Origin: Chrysophaeum taylorii
Lineage: Eukaryota > Sar > Pelagophyceae > Pelagomonadales > Pelagomonadaceae
DNA: 64,000 bases
Assembly: GCA_029834535.1 (NCBI GenBank)
Contig: JAQMWT010000667.1
Span: 276,451-340,450, forward strand
Reading direction: 5' to 3'
The translations under genes were made by a program, and so were the position numbers. Below the pieces are notes generated by a model. The model worked only from the letters and a program-made list of their open reading frames with translations, did not search any database and was not told where the DNA came from. The stretch's first letter is position 1. Every line of letters begins with the position of its first letter. This document shows positions 50,689 to 63,534 of this stretch, piece by piece.

Positions 50689-51693
50689 TTGTCCCTCGAT
50701 TTAGGGTAAGGATCATGTAGGCGCGAGAGTAAGCATCAGGTAGGCGCGAGAGCCAGAAAGTGATCCTCCAAGCCGTCTACGGCGACCTCGCAGACTATTT
50801 CCACGACCCGCGGCGGCTCTTTCAGCGCGCCATTCTCACGCCCCGTCGAAACGATGTTGTCGATGCTGACAACGCGCGCATGACCGCGGCCTTTTTTTCC
50901 CGGAGACGAGGCGTCGGAGTTCTTTTCGGCTGACTAGGCTGGGTCGGAAGACGACGCCTCGCTCTTTACAGTAGAGTTTTCAACTCCCTGACAACCAACG
51001 GCATGCTGACTTTGATCGCGAGCTTAATGTCTTCGCAACCTCGACCCGTCGCACGGCCACTGCAACGGTACCAGATACATGATCGATCGTGTCGTTGTCA
51101 CCGAGGCTCCTCCAACCTGTATCCCGTAAGGCCCGCCGACGCCAAACGATCACCAAGAGCCAGGGCCAGACGCCCCGCGAGGTCGGCGTCCTCTTTCCCA
51201 AGCCCGTCTTCTGCCACGTCCAGCTCTACGTGGCTCTCTGTCGATCGGCAACCCCGAGGATATACTCTTCTTGGTCGACGACTCCACCCTACCCCACACG
51301 TGCTGCGCAATACCGATAAGTCCCCTCCCGGCGTCTACACGCGCACTGTAGGTGAACTTACTGGGACCGGTGAACTTACTGGGGTTTGAGATTGGGACTA
51401 GGTGAACTAAGTGACCAGGTGAACTTACTGGGACCAAGTGAACTTACTGGGGTTTTTAGAGTGAACGCAAGGGCTAGCGGCGTGTGCGGATCAAAGCAGC
51501 TTAGATTGGCGGAGGTGAGAGCGACGAGCTCGAAGGAGAGTGGGGTGAGTGGATGTGAGCACGAGTGGGCTTACGCCGAACTTACTGGGGTTAGAGATTG
51601 GGACTAGGTGAACTTACTGGGACCAGGTGAACTTACTGGGGTTAGAGATTGGGACCAGGTGAACTTACTGGCGAACTTACTGGCCTGCACTTG
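50636..51693 (+). mobile_element. Helicase-derived repeat element, copy I
   Basis: The 5' end lacks two C (TAACTACTAATCG) after ...GCACTTG. H and I share the same variants over most of their length, pointing to a recent tandem duplication. Confidence 0.75.
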
Positions 51694-51718
51694 TCCTAAC
51701 TACTAATCGACAGATGTT

Positions 51719-51753
<35 letters not shown>

Positions 51754-52649
51754 TTGTCCCTCGATTTAGGGTAAGGATCAGGTAGGCGCGAGAGTAAGGA
51801 TCAGGTAGGCGCGAGAGCCAGACAGTGATCCTCCAAGCCGTCTACGGCGACCTCGCAGACTATTTCCACGACCCGCGGCGGCTCTTTCAGCGCGCCATTC
51901 TCACGCCCCGTCGAAACGATGTTGTCGATGCTGACAACGCGCGCATGACCGCGGCCTTTTTTTCCCGGAGACGAGGCGTCGGAGTTCTTTTCGGCTGACT
52001 AGGCTGGGTCGGAAGACGACGCCTCGCTCTTTATAGTCGAGTTTTCAACTCCCTGACAACCAACGGCATGCTGACTTTGAGCGCGAGGTTAAAGTCTGTA
52101 TCCCTTAAGGCCCACCGACGCCAAACGATCAACAAGAGCCAGGGCCAGACGCCCCGCGTCCTCTCGCCCAAGTCCGTCTTCTGTCACGTCCAGCTCTACG
52201 TGGCTCTCTGTCGATCGGCAACCCCGAGGATATGCTCTTCTGAGTCGACGACTCCACCCTACCCCACACGCGCTGCGCAATACCGATAAGCCCCCTCCCG
52301 GCGTCTACACGCGCCCTGTAGGTGACCAGGTGAACTTACTGGGGTTTGAGATTGGGACTAGGTGAACTTAGTGACCAGGTGAACTTACTGGGACCAAATG
52401 AACTTACTGGGGTTTTTAGAGTGAACGCAAAGGCTAGCGGCGTGTACGGATCAAAGCAGCTTAGATTGGCGGAGGTGAGAGCGACGAGCTCGAAGGAGAG
52501 TGGGGTGAGTGGGTGTGAGCACGAGTGCGTTACGCTGAACTTACTGGGGTTAGAGATTGGGAGGTGAACTTACTGACGAACGTAACGGGACCAGGAGGAC
52601 TTACTGGGGTAAGAGATTGAGACTAGGTGAACTTACTGGCCTGCACTTG
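51694..52649 (+). mobile_element. Helicase-derived repeat element, copy J
   Basis: Shorter than its neighbours because about 80 bp around NLDPSHGHCNGTRYMIDR are deleted near 52095. Confidence 0.75.
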
Positions 52650-53685
52650 TCCTAACTACTAATCGACAGATGTTTGTCTGTCTGTCTGTCTGTTTGTCCC
52701 TCGATTTAGGGTAAGGATCAGGTAGGCGCGAGAGTAAGGATCAGGTAGGCGCGAGAGCCAGACAGTGATCCTCCAAGCCGTCTACGGCGACCTCGCAGAC
52801 TATTTCCACGACCCGCGGCGGCTCTTTCAGCGCGCCATTCTCACGCCCCGTCGAAACGATGTTGTCGATGCTGACAACGCGCGCATGACCGCGGCCTTTT
52901 TTTCCCGGAGACGAGGCGTCGGAGTTCTTTTCGGCTGACTAGGCTGGGTCGGAAGACGACGCCTCGCTCTTTACAGTAGAGTTTTCAACTCCCTGACAAC
53001 CAACGGCATGCTGACTTTGATCGCGAGCTTAAGTCTTCGCAACCTCGACCCGTCGCACGGCCACTGCAACGGTACCAGATACATGATCGATCGTGTCGTT
53101 GTCACCGAGGCTCCTCCAACCTGTATCGCTTAAGGCCCGCCGACGCCAAACGATCAACAAGAGCCAGGGCCAGACGCCCCGCGAGGTCGGCGTCCTCTTT
53201 CCCAAGCCCGTCTTCTGCCACGTCCAGCTCTACGTGGCTCTCTGTCGATCGGCATCCCCGAGGATATACTCATCTGGGTCGACGACTCCACCCTACCCCA
53301 CACGTGCTGCGCAATACCGATAAGCCCCCTCACGGCGTCTACACGCGCACTGTAGGTGAACTTACTGGGACCAGGTGAACTTACTGGGGTTGGAGATTGG
53401 GACTAGGTGAGATGGTGACCAGGTGAAACTGGGACCAGGTGAACATACTGGGTTTTTTAGAGTAAAGGTTTTAAGAGTAAACTCAAAGGTTGGCGGCGCG
53501 TGCGGATCAAAGCAGCTTCGATTGGCGGAGGCGAGAGCGACGAGCTCAAAGGAGTTGGTGTGAGCTAGGTGAACTTACTGTCAATAATAATACTGACCAG
53601 GTGAACTTATATGAAACTTACTGGGACCAGGTGAACTTACTGGGGTTAGAGATTGGGACTAGGTGAACTTACTGGCCTGCCCTTG
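52650..53685 (+). mobile_element. Helicase-derived repeat element, copy K
   Basis: Keeps the uninterrupted TGTCAATAATAATACTGACC region (about 53580-53600) that serves as the empty site for copy C in copy D. Confidence 0.75.
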
Positions 53686-55740
53686 TCCTAACTACTAATC
53701 GACAGATGTTTGTCTGTCTGTCTGTCTGTCTGTTTGTCCCTCGATTTAGGGTAAGGATCAGGTAGGCGCGAGAGTAAGGATCAGGTGGGCGCGAGAGCCA
53801 GACAGTGATCCTCCAAGCCGTCTACGGCGACCTCGCAGACTATTTCCACGACCCGCGGCGGCTCTTTCAGCGCGCCATTCTCACGCCCCGTCGAAACGAT
53901 GTTGTCGATGCTGACAACGCCGCGCGCATGACCGCGGCCTTTTTTTCCCGGAGACGAGGCGTCGGAGTTCTTTTCGGCCGACTAGGCTGGGTCGGAAGAC
54001 GACGCCTCGCTCTTTACAGTAGAGTTTTGAACTCCCTGACAAGCAACGGCAAGCTGACTTTGATCGCGAGCTTAAAGTCTTCGCAACCTCGACCCGTCGC
54101 ACGGCCTCTGCAACGGTACTAGATACATGATCGATCGCGTCGTGTCACCGAGGCTCCTCGAACCTGTATCCCTCACCGAGGCTCCTCCAACCTGTATCCC
54201 TCAAGGCCCGCCGACGCCAAACGATCAACAAGAGCCAGGGCCAGACGCCCCGCGAGGTCGGCGTCCTCTTGCCCAAGCCCGTCTTCTGCCACGTCCAGCT
54301 CTACGTGGCTCTCTGTCGATCGGCAACCCCGAGGATATCCTCTTCTGGGTCGACGACTCCACCCTACCCCACACGTGCTGCGCAATACCGATAAGCCCCC
54401 TCCCGGCGTCTACACGCGCACTATAGGTGAACTTACTGGGACCACGTGAACTTACTGGGTTTGAGATTTGGTGGTGAGGGGTGGGCGGACCAGGTGAAAC
54501 TGAGTGACCAGGTGAGGGACCGGTGAAACATACTGGGGTTTTAGAGTAAAGGGCTTTAAGAGTAAACAAGTGCAGGCCAGTAAATTTCACCTAGTCCCAC
54601 AATCTCTAACCCCAGTAAGTTCACCTAATCCCAGGTCAGTTTCATATAAGTCACCTGGTCAGTAGGTTCACCTGCTCACCACCCACTGCCTTCGGAGCTC
54701 GTCGCTCTCGCCTACGCCAATCTAAGCTCGATCCGCACGCGCCGCCAACCTTTGAGTTTACTCTAAAAAACTTTACTCTGAAAACCCCAGTATGTTCACC
54801 TGGTCCCAGTAAGTTCACTGGTCCCAGTAATTTCACCTACCGTGCGCGTGTAGACGCCGGGAGGGTGCTTATCGGTATTGCGCAGCACGGGGGGTAGGTG
54901 GAGTCGTCGACTCAGAAGAGGATATCCTCGGGGTTGCCGATCGACAGAGAGCCACGTAGAGCTGGACGTGGCAGAAGACGGGCTTGGCAAAGGACGCCGA
55001 CCTTGCGGGGCGTCTGCCTCTGGCTCTTGTTGATCGTTTGGCGTCGGTGGGGCTTGAGGGATACAGGTTGGAGGAGCCTCGGTGACAGGACACGATCGAT
55101 CATGTATCTGGTACCGTTGCAGTGGCCGTGCGACGGGTCGAGGTTGCGAGACTTTAAGCTCGCGATCAAAGTCAGCATGCCGTTGGTTGTCAGGGAGTTG
55201 AAAACTCTACTGTAAAGAGCGAGGCGTCGTCTTCCGATCCAACCTAGTCGGCCGAAAAGAACTCCGACGCCTCGTCTCCGGGAAAAAAGGCCGCGGTCAT
55301 GCGCGCGTTGTCAGCATCGACAACATCGTTTCGACGGGGCGTGAGAATGGCGCGCTGAAAGAGCCGCCGCGGGTCGTGGAAATAGTCTGCGAGGTCGCCG
55401 TAGACGGCTTGGAGGATCACTGTCTGGCTCTCGCACCTACCTGATCCTTACTCTCGCGCCTACCTGATCCTTACCCTAAATCGAGGGACAAACACACAGA
55501 CAGACAGACAGACAAACAAACAGACAAACATCTGTCGATTAGTAGTAAGGACTCAAAGGTTAGCGGCGTGTGCGGATCGAAGCAGCTTAGATTGGCGGAG
55601 GCGAAAGCGACGAGCTCGAAGGAGTTGGTGTGAGCTAGGTGAACTTACTGACCAGGTGAACTTATACGAAACTTACTGGGATCAGGTGAACTTACTGGGG
55701 TTAGAGATTGGGACTAGGTGAACTTACTGGCCTGCACTTG
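53686..55740 (+). mobile_element. Helicase-derived repeat element, copy L, split by copy M
   Basis: Its parts are 53686-54566 and 55552-55740. The parts rejoin exactly as AGAGTAAA + CTCAAAGG, a sequence seen unbroken in copies K and N. Confidence 0.75.
54567..55551 (-). mobile_element. Helicase-derived repeat element, copy M, nested in copy L in opposite orientation
   Basis: In element orientation it starts TCCTTACTACTAATCG and ends CCTGCACTTG, between host CCTTTGAG and TTTACTCT. Confidence 0.8.
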
Positions 55741-56794
55741 TCCTAACTACTAATCGACAGATGTTTGTCTGTCTGTTTGTTTGTCTGTCTGTTTGTCCCT
55801 CGATTTAGGGTAAGGAACAGGTAGGCGTGAGAGTAAGGATCAGGTAGGCGCAAGAGCCAGACAGTGATCCTCTAAGCCGTCTACGGCGACCTCGCAGACT
55901 ATTTCCACGAGCCGCGGCGGCTCTTTCAGCGCGCCATTCTCACGCCCCGTCGAAACGATGTTGTCGATGCTGACAACGCGCGCATGACCGCGGCCTTTTT
56001 TTCCCGGAGACGAGGCGTCGGAGTTCTTTTCGGCCGACTAGGTTGGGTCGGAAGACGACGCCTCGCTCTTTACAGTCGAGTTTTCAACTCCCTGACAACT
56101 AACGGCATGCTGACTTTGATCTCGAGCGTAAAGTCTTCGCAACCTCGACCCGTCGTACGGCCACTGCAACGGCACCAGATACATGATCGATCGTGTCGTT
56201 GTCACCGAGGCTCCTCCAACCTGTATCCCTTAAGGCCCGCCTACGCCAAACGATCAACAAGAGCCAGGGCCAGACGCCCCGCGAGGTCGGCGTCCTCTTT
56301 CCCAAGCCCGTCTTCTGCCACGTCCAGCTCTACGTGCTCTCTGTCGATACTCATTCTGGTCGACGACTCCACCCTACCCCACACGTGCTGCGCAATACCG
56401 ATAAGCCCCTCCCGGCGTCTACACGCGCACTATAGGTGAACTTACTGGGACCACGTGAACTTACTGGGGTTTGAGATTGGGACTGGGACCACGTGAACTT
56501 ACTGGGGTTTGAGATTGGGACTAGGTGAACTGAGTGACCAGTGAAACTGGGACCAGATGAACATACTGGGGTTTTAGAGCAAAGTTTTTAGAGTAAACTC
56601 ACTCAAAGGTTGGCGGCGCGTGCGGAGGCGAGAGCGACGAGCTCAGAGGAGTTCGTGTGAGCTAGGTGAACTTACTGACCAGGTGAACTTATATGAAACT
56701 AACTGGGACCAGGTGAACTTACTGGGACCAGGTGACCAGGTGAACTTACTGGGGTCAGAGATTGGGAGTAGGTGAACTTACTGGCCTGCACTTG
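55741..56794 (+). mobile_element. Helicase-derived repeat element, copy N
   Basis: Complete 5' end. A small deletion near 56335-56355 removes part of the LSVDRQ region. Confidence 0.75.
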
Positions 56795-57711
56795 TGTTTG
56801 TCTGTTTGTTTGTCTGTCTGTCTGTTTGTCCCTCGATTTAGGGTAAGGATCAGGTAGGCGCGAGAGTAAGGATCAGGTAGAAGCGAGAGCCAGACAGTGA
56901 TCCTCCAAGCCGTCTACGGCGACCTCGCAGACTATTTCCACGACCCGCGGCGGCTCTTTCAGCGCGCCATTCTCACGCCCCGTCGAAACGATGTTGTCGA
57001 TGCTGACAACGCGCGCATGACCGCGGCCTTTTTTTCCCGGAGACGAGGCGTCGGAGTTCTTTTCGGCTGACTAGGCTGGGTCGGAAGACGACGCCTCGCT
57101 CTTTACAGTAGAGTTTTCAACTCCCTGACAACCAACGGGATGCTGACTTTGAGCGCGAGCTTAATGTCTTCGCAACCTCGACCCGTCGCACGGCCACTGC
57201 AACGGTACCAGATACATGATCGATCGTGTCGTTGTCACCGAGGCTCCTCCAACCTGTATCCCTTAAGGCCCGCCTACGCCAAACGATCAACAAGAGCCAG
57301 GGCCAGACGTCCCGCGAGGTCGGCGTCCTCTTGGCGAAGCCCGTCTTCTGCCACGTCCAGCTCGACGTGGCTCTCTGTCGATCGGCAACCCCGAGGATAT
57401 CCTCTTCTGGGTCGACGACTCCACCCTACCCCACACGTGAGCTTACTGGGACCAGGTGAGCTTACTGGAGTTTTTTGCAACTCAAACTCAAAGGTTGGCG
57501 GCGCGTGCGGATCAAAGCAGCTTGGATTGGCGGGGGGGAGAGCGACGAGCACAAAGGAGAGTGGGGTGAGTGGGTGTGAGCACGAGTGGGTTTGCGCCGG
57601 GAGAGAGATTGGGACTAAGTGAACTAACTGACCAGGTGAACTTACTGGGACCAGACCTAAACTTACTAGGGTTAGATATTGGGACTAGGTGAACTTACTG
57701 GCCTGCACTTG
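56795..57711 (+). mobile_element. Helicase-derived repeat element, copy O (last of the array)
   Basis: Lacks the CCTAACTACTAATCGACAGA start and begins in the microsatellite. An internal deletion lies after the PTPHV region (about 57440). It ends GGCCTGCACTTG before TTGAATTATA. Confidence 0.75.
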
Positions 57712-58025
57712 TTGAATTATATTAGCCACCGCCGCATCGGATGGGCCCAGGATAAATATATAATACCGGACTCCAGCCGACTGAAATAGTAGTGCCGTTT
57801 CGTCAGCCGTGCCGAACGTGCGGAGCTTTCGACATTCGTCGTGGTTCTTGTGAGGTTCTAGACCCGAAGAGGCCTTCGAAGGCCTGTTGCCGAAGACGAA
57901 GCCTGTTGCGTGCGTTAAATCAAGGGCCGCTTGGTTGCATAGATCATCAAAGCAAACAAGGGTTTCATTTTATGTTTTATAATCTAAACGAGGATACAGC
58001 ATATATACATATCACAGAGGGCAGC
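57712..58025. other. Intergenic, start of the AT-richer right flank
   Basis: Holds the perfect 16-bp palindrome AGGCCTTCGAAGGCCT at 57870-57885. No supported gene: an 82-codon frame (57792-58037) runs into the tRNA and has no motif. Confidence 0.5.
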
Positions 58026-58098
58026 GTCGAATTCGTCTAGCGGTCAGGACGTCACCTTGACACGGTGAAGATCGTGAGTTCAAATCTCACATTCGATA
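58026..58098 (+). tRNA. tRNA-Val (anticodon GAC)
   Basis: The 73-nt sequence folds as a full cloverleaf: 7-bp acceptor stem (one G-T pair at the end), 4-bp D stem (GTCT/GGAC), 5-bp anticodon stem TCACC/GGTGA with loop TTGACAC (anticodon GAC, 58058-58060), 5-nt variable loop, and 5-bp T stem GTGAG/CTCAC with loop TTCAAAT. The internal A box (TAGCGGTCAGG) and B box (AGTTCAAATCT) fit RNA polymerase III. No encoded CCA. GAC is an unusual valine anticodon for nuclear tRNAs, which mostly use AAC, and the arm resembles bacterial or plastid tRNA-Val(GAC), so transfer from an organelle is possible. Confidence 0.85.
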
Positions 58099-60099
58099 TA
58101 AGTTTAAGTGTCTGAAGCCCACCCCCCCGCTTTGATTTTGCCTGGGCGATCGTTATTATTTTGATCACGAGTTTGTCGTCCTTGGACGAGAGAGAGAATT
58201 CTGTATTTCTTTTTTTCCGCGGACGAGAGAGAGGTTCCAGTATTTTTTTCCCCCTTCAAAGTATTTTTTTATTTTTTTAGAGAGGATCCAGTATTTTTTC
58301 CCCCCTCTCTCTCGACATCGCTGCCAGGCAGTAGCGGTAAACCAACCGTGGCCCACGTGCGCTAGGTTGAAATGAGTAGCAAATCCTAACTAACTAGCTT
58401 CAGACCTCTCCCGAGCATGGGAGCCAGGCCGGACCGACAGGAGCCAGTCCGGAATCACGGGCCTGTAGACGAGGGGCGCCGAAAGGTGGGTCGGCGGAGA
58501 GTGATCATCAAGCTTGTCGCCATGCGACGAGGAGACCGCGATGTGACTGACAACCAACTCGTCGATAACCTTCCGTCTGCGCCCCCCGGCCATACCCCGT
58601 CCCACTGCGAACGTTCCGGCTGCCAACCGGCCCGCCCGGGAGGCGACTAGGTGCCAACCTACGCCGGGAGGGCGGATGCCCTCGCAAGGCTCAGGATTCA
58701 TGAGGCACCGTCCTCCATCGCAACCATGCGGTCGGCGATCAGGGTAAGGTTGCAAATCCTCTTTTCACTTGACAATTGTATTACTTTCGTTATAAATGTT
58801 TTGACTTTATCACTTTCGATTCGCGTGTTCGTGACTTGCGGACGAGGGACAGTCCCCGGATGAAACCATGAAGCTTTTTTCTATTCTTTCTCCACACCGC
58901 TCTGTTCTCTGTCACCAATACAGTTTTTTTCCACGGCTGGTGACCTCACGTTGAACACCCGGGGGACACGCGGCGCGTCAGTCGGAAACGACGACGAGAA
59001 GCGCGAAGTTGATGATTAACACGTGGTGTGGGCGTAAAGAGGTCGATGTCGCAAACGCGGTGTGGGTGTAGGGATTTCCAAGCAAAAAGGCGGGGAAGGA
59101 CGGTATGCACGATGAAACCAAGGCAATATCCCTCGGGTTCGTGCACTTACTCAAAACTTTGCGCGGAGAAATCTGCAAACTCCAGCTCATATCCCGTCCG
59201 TTGAGAAGGCGATCTCTTCTCCAGAGAGCTACACTATTATTGTTTGCGACACTGGAACATTTCACACCTATCTCTACAAGAGGGTTTTCTCTCCGTAATA
59301 CGGCTTTCCCTCCTTCCTTCCTTACCCTCCCGCAATTATATTTTCATGACTATGAAGAACCCAGTCTGAAGCTCTTTTCCAACATGGAGTAGGCCTCCAG
59401 GTGCGTACCGTCAGGTACGGGGTGTTCTGTTTAATTAACAGAGGCTTCGTTCCTCCAGTGTCAGTGTAAACGCTTCTATGGGACCTAATGTCCTTAAGGA
59501 GTTAGGGCTTAAATCGCTATCTTGTAAAGTAGCATGTGACAAGCGGAATGGTCTGTACACGCCTAAGACTGCACGCAGTCTCTACCATGTACCCGGAGAG
59601 GGTCAAATCTCTCCAGGTTATGGGCCCAGATGCGTAGGTGTGTCAGTCCAACTGTGTTGTACGTTTAAATGGAGGGATCAATTTACGCCTGATCACGACT
59701 ACAATGCGACAATGTGTTAGGCGGTGGTCTACTGTACATATTTGTTGTGTGACGATATGTGCCCGCCAGTTAATTTGGTTTGTGACCGAGTTGGGTCGGT
59801 CACTGGTCACATGCACTCGCATAACCAATAAAATTAAAAATTTTCCTATACAAGCCGCGGAAACTTGTGCGGGTTTTTCCTTCCATTCCCCAACAAAAGA
59901 CTGACTGCTCGAGAACTAATCCTTTCTTCAGTCTCAAGTCATCCTGTTTTAAATAGCATGTTGATTTGTTTGGTCTTGTCAATAAGCCCACGTTTAAAAT
60001 AGCGTACTGTACATAGAACCCGCACTTGAGAAACCCTTCATTCTTATGTGTTGAATATGTCTATCAATCCTATAACCTATTTCCGAATAGGTCACAATC
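58099..60099. other. AT-richer intergenic region, no supported gene
   Basis: From 58140 to 58320 there are polypyrimidine/polypurine tracts with repeated CCAGTATTTTTT. A hairpin CGTACC-GTCA-GGTACG lies at about 59405-59420. Several 60-95-codon frames on both strands show no motifs. The region could be the 5' leader of the reading frame that starts at 60100. Confidence 0.4.
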
Positions 60100-63000
60100 A
60101 TGTCAAAACAAAAACCAATATCCACTACGGATATCTACAAACAAGAACAAATCCTCGTTGATAAGATTAACGCGGGATTGCGTTTCCAAGACAACTCAAC
60201 CAAGGTGAGCTTGCAAATTGAGGTGCTTCGCAGGCATATGACAAGTCCATATGTGGGCGCGTTATTCTGCTTCGATTCATATGAAGCTTACACCCGGAAT
60301 GCTCCGGAATATAATCAACTTCTTAAACAATAAGTTGATATCATCTTCGCTCAATGGAAAGCTGAACAAGTAAACGATTTAAACTTACATGATGAAGATG
60401 CCCTGCCTGATGATCTTAAAACTTGGCACGTCAATTCATCAAATCAACTATCAGTTGATGTCCGTAATAATCTTGAGCGACTTTACTACCAAGAGTCGTA
60501 CAATCTCGTTCGTCCTGAATTAAATGAGGATGTCAAACGTGCCCTCACTTTATTAGATACCCGATTCCCTAAATCAATTGTGTATGATTCATCTCTAACT
60601 AACATATCCTTTACAGGTCTCTCTAATGCCGACTGGATCAAACACTGCGAAACTTATGCTGGTTTCTTGTACACATTCTTTAACTTGGAGTCCCAAGAAA
60701 AGCCCGCACTCGCTATGTGGCCTCAACTAAAGAAGATTTGTGCAATTACTGCACATCCCAATAAATTACGCGCAGTAATGCTTTTAGCTTACCATTACTA
60801 TGAGACAGTGTCTTGTACAGATGTAACTGAGCTTAAATCTCAGTTTAATCGAATGTCTCTAAATGTTAATTGGTATGCCCATGTATTTGTCGAACAACTC
60901 CTTGCCTTCCAATCTCAGGCAAAGCAATTAAATAATGATGAAGCATCAATCCAATTTAATAACTCCATAATCACTCTTAAAGCTCACGAGGAGATCTACC
61001 GTCTATATGCTAATCCCTCGGATCACGAGCGCTATTCTCAATCTTTATTGGAATGGTGTAAACTCTACGAGACACGCTCTGGGAACAACTCGATTCACGA
61101 TCCTGAATTGTTAAAGCTAGTTGATCCTAACGACGTTCGTCCACTATTGGAATTCTTGTTAAAGATATACAATGAAACAAAGTTTTCCTCTAACCGACGC
61201 TTGGATAAACCCGCTTCCTGGATCCCTTACATCCCTGGTACTACCGCTACCAAGCCACCTAAGGTATTATTGATGGATACTATTCATCAATCCCACGACT
61301 CTCTAAACAACGCTTACTCGTTGTTAGCTACTGTAGCTGGACAGTCTGGCTTCAACGCTCGTAAGCTTCGTAATGCAAAAGACAAAGCATCGACAATTTT
61401 AACTCGTGACACGTCGTACTATCGTCCACCCTCAAATTATAACGTCAAAGGTACCAGCTTCGATCGCCCTGTCTACTCATCTTCCTCTAACCGTAATGCA
61501 CGCTCTAATATGTCTCTTATGGACCGGGCTACTTATCAAGTTGATCGTCTTCGCCGCCTGTTTGGTAAATTACAGGAAGCGATTCCCAATCCTTCTACCG
61601 ACTCTAAAATGGTACAGGCGGAAATGAAAAGCTTATTGAATACCCTCTGGACAACCGCTTCTCAAGCTTCGACACAGTCCTTAGATCCTGACGAAGCCAC
61701 CCAAGTTCATCTCTACTTATCTCGAGTTGATACTATGTCCAATACCATATCGAACTTCTTTGGAGCCGATAAGGAATCTCTTGTCTCAGAAGAAAGGTAT
61801 CAATCTGAAACACCTGCTCCTGGAGCGTCCCCCAGTGATGCGGAGCAGAGGGGGGCTGCTGATACAGAGAAAATGTTCCACACTTTTCTGTCCATTAAAG
61901 ATGATGAAATCGATAACATCCCTCAGCCGTTATTGCAGCACATAAATGCTAAAGCTCAGAATGCTATCGTTCGTCGTCAAGCTCGGGAAACTTCCTCGCA
62001 CTCTGAGCTCCCCAGTAATCTACCCAATGAAGATAATGAAGATGTTACAGATCCCCCTGTGTTGCTACCAAAATTAAATACTGGTTTTACACTCGTCGTT
62101 GTGCCTTCCGAACAAACGCAAAGTTTCATGACGCAGTACGTGTTTGGTCAAAGCTCAACACATGCCTGTTATGCAACAATGCTTAAACTGTACAACGAGT
62201 ACAATTTGCCGCTAATGACTACGCCAGGATATGCTGACACATGTGCTTCTCAACATGTAATTAACTTTAAACGTTATGCTGATCCTATCCACATCGTAAA
62301 GCTACCCGAGTCCTTATCACCTGCTATCCAGACTGCTACGGATACGCAGAGAATCACACATGCTATGATTATAAGGACCGTCATTCCCGCTCTCCCAAAG
62401 CATCCAAATGTGGGATATGTAAAGCTAGACGTTGCGCTTTTTCTACCCAAGCAAAACGACCATAACGATCCCGATCTGCACATCATCAGTATGACTCAAT
62501 GGGGATGAGATAAACTTGGTATACATCTTTATGGAGTTGAATTTAAAGGACAATCATCTATCCAGAGTAAAATTGATGATAATGTCAAGATTACTTTGTT
62601 TAGACTCAGTAACCTGTTGCCAACTCTACCAATTTACTCGCTACAACAAGCAAAAGCGCGTAAAATGGAACTTCGCTCACTACAGTTCAGACTATGTGCT
62701 TTTAATGAACAACGCGAAATGCTCAAACTTTATTCCACCCTCATGGAACGAGTAATTTACGTCCCATGGCTTAAAACCATCTTGGAGTCAATGCATTCGC
62801 AGCTGCCTTACATACGCAAGCATTTCCCACCTCCTGTATGACGCAAGGTTACAACACGTTTGCTCCACACAGTAACTTCATCTCCCAGCCCACGAATACC
62901 TACAGTAACTTTACTTTGTTCTGGGATGTCCACTCCTGCATTCTTGGCATGCGCTTCTAATGACTTGCAAATCAACATCAACGTTAAAGTTCTTGTTGAG

Positions 63001-63534
63001 AGCGACGACAATATCACGCACATGCTACGAAGACGTTTTGGTAATTCCATCGAAGTTTTCCCATCCTTACCTAAGTTTTTGACATATCTCCATCGAGCAT
63101 CGGACGTTGAACGTGCACGATATTACACTGACATAATGGAATTGACATCACCATGCACAAATCGCAACATAATCAATGGGAGGTCCATTTCCACCTTCGA
63201 GCGCGACATGGATGATTCCTTGTTTCCAAGTGCTCTGAGTGTACTTGAGCTTTTAAAGCCGCTCGTTCTTTTCATGGAAATGACACCACCACACTCCACA
63301 TCGTATGAAGATCATATACGAGTTGCTAATCTCATCTTCTCAACGATGCACTATACGGTGGATATATGTGACCGATTTCCATGCTATCTGTGTATTATCA
63401 AGCCAGAGAAAGATGGATCCTCGTTGCACGCAAATATAACACCGGCCCTCTTGATCTGCTTTCATGGCCTAATAAACGAGTCACTTCCTTTCTGGACATT
63501 GCAGACCACGCTAACTCCATCAGTCGCAAGTTAA
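60100..63534 (+). pseudogene. Long decayed reading frame, probably a retroelement polyprotein
   Basis: One frame runs about 1,144 codons from ATG 60100 to TAA 63532-63534, interrupted only by TAA at 60331-60333, TGA at 62506-62508 and TGA at 62839-62841. The first two thirds are helical and polar, like a gag, with Ser/Asn-rich linkers. Near 62230 comes YADTCASQHVINFKRY, then LDVALFLPK and LHIISMTQWG, the layout of a Copia-type aspartic protease (DxGAS at the active site, here with Cys for Gly) and its downstream strands. RT and integrase are not seen before the edge. The base composition is clearly more AT-rich than the host genes. The family call is tentative; an endogenous virus-like element is the alternative. 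Confidence 0.45.

Noticed and set aside
25893-57460. Repeated 60-160-codon frames (LQAVYGDLADYFHDPRRLFQ and similar) as separate genes
   Set aside because: They are the same decayed PIF1 helicase remnant in each repeat copy, broken by stops and frameshifts.
59405-59420. Hairpin CGTACC-GTCA-GGTACG as a terminator
   Set aside because: Eukaryotic context, no T run follows; noted as structure only.
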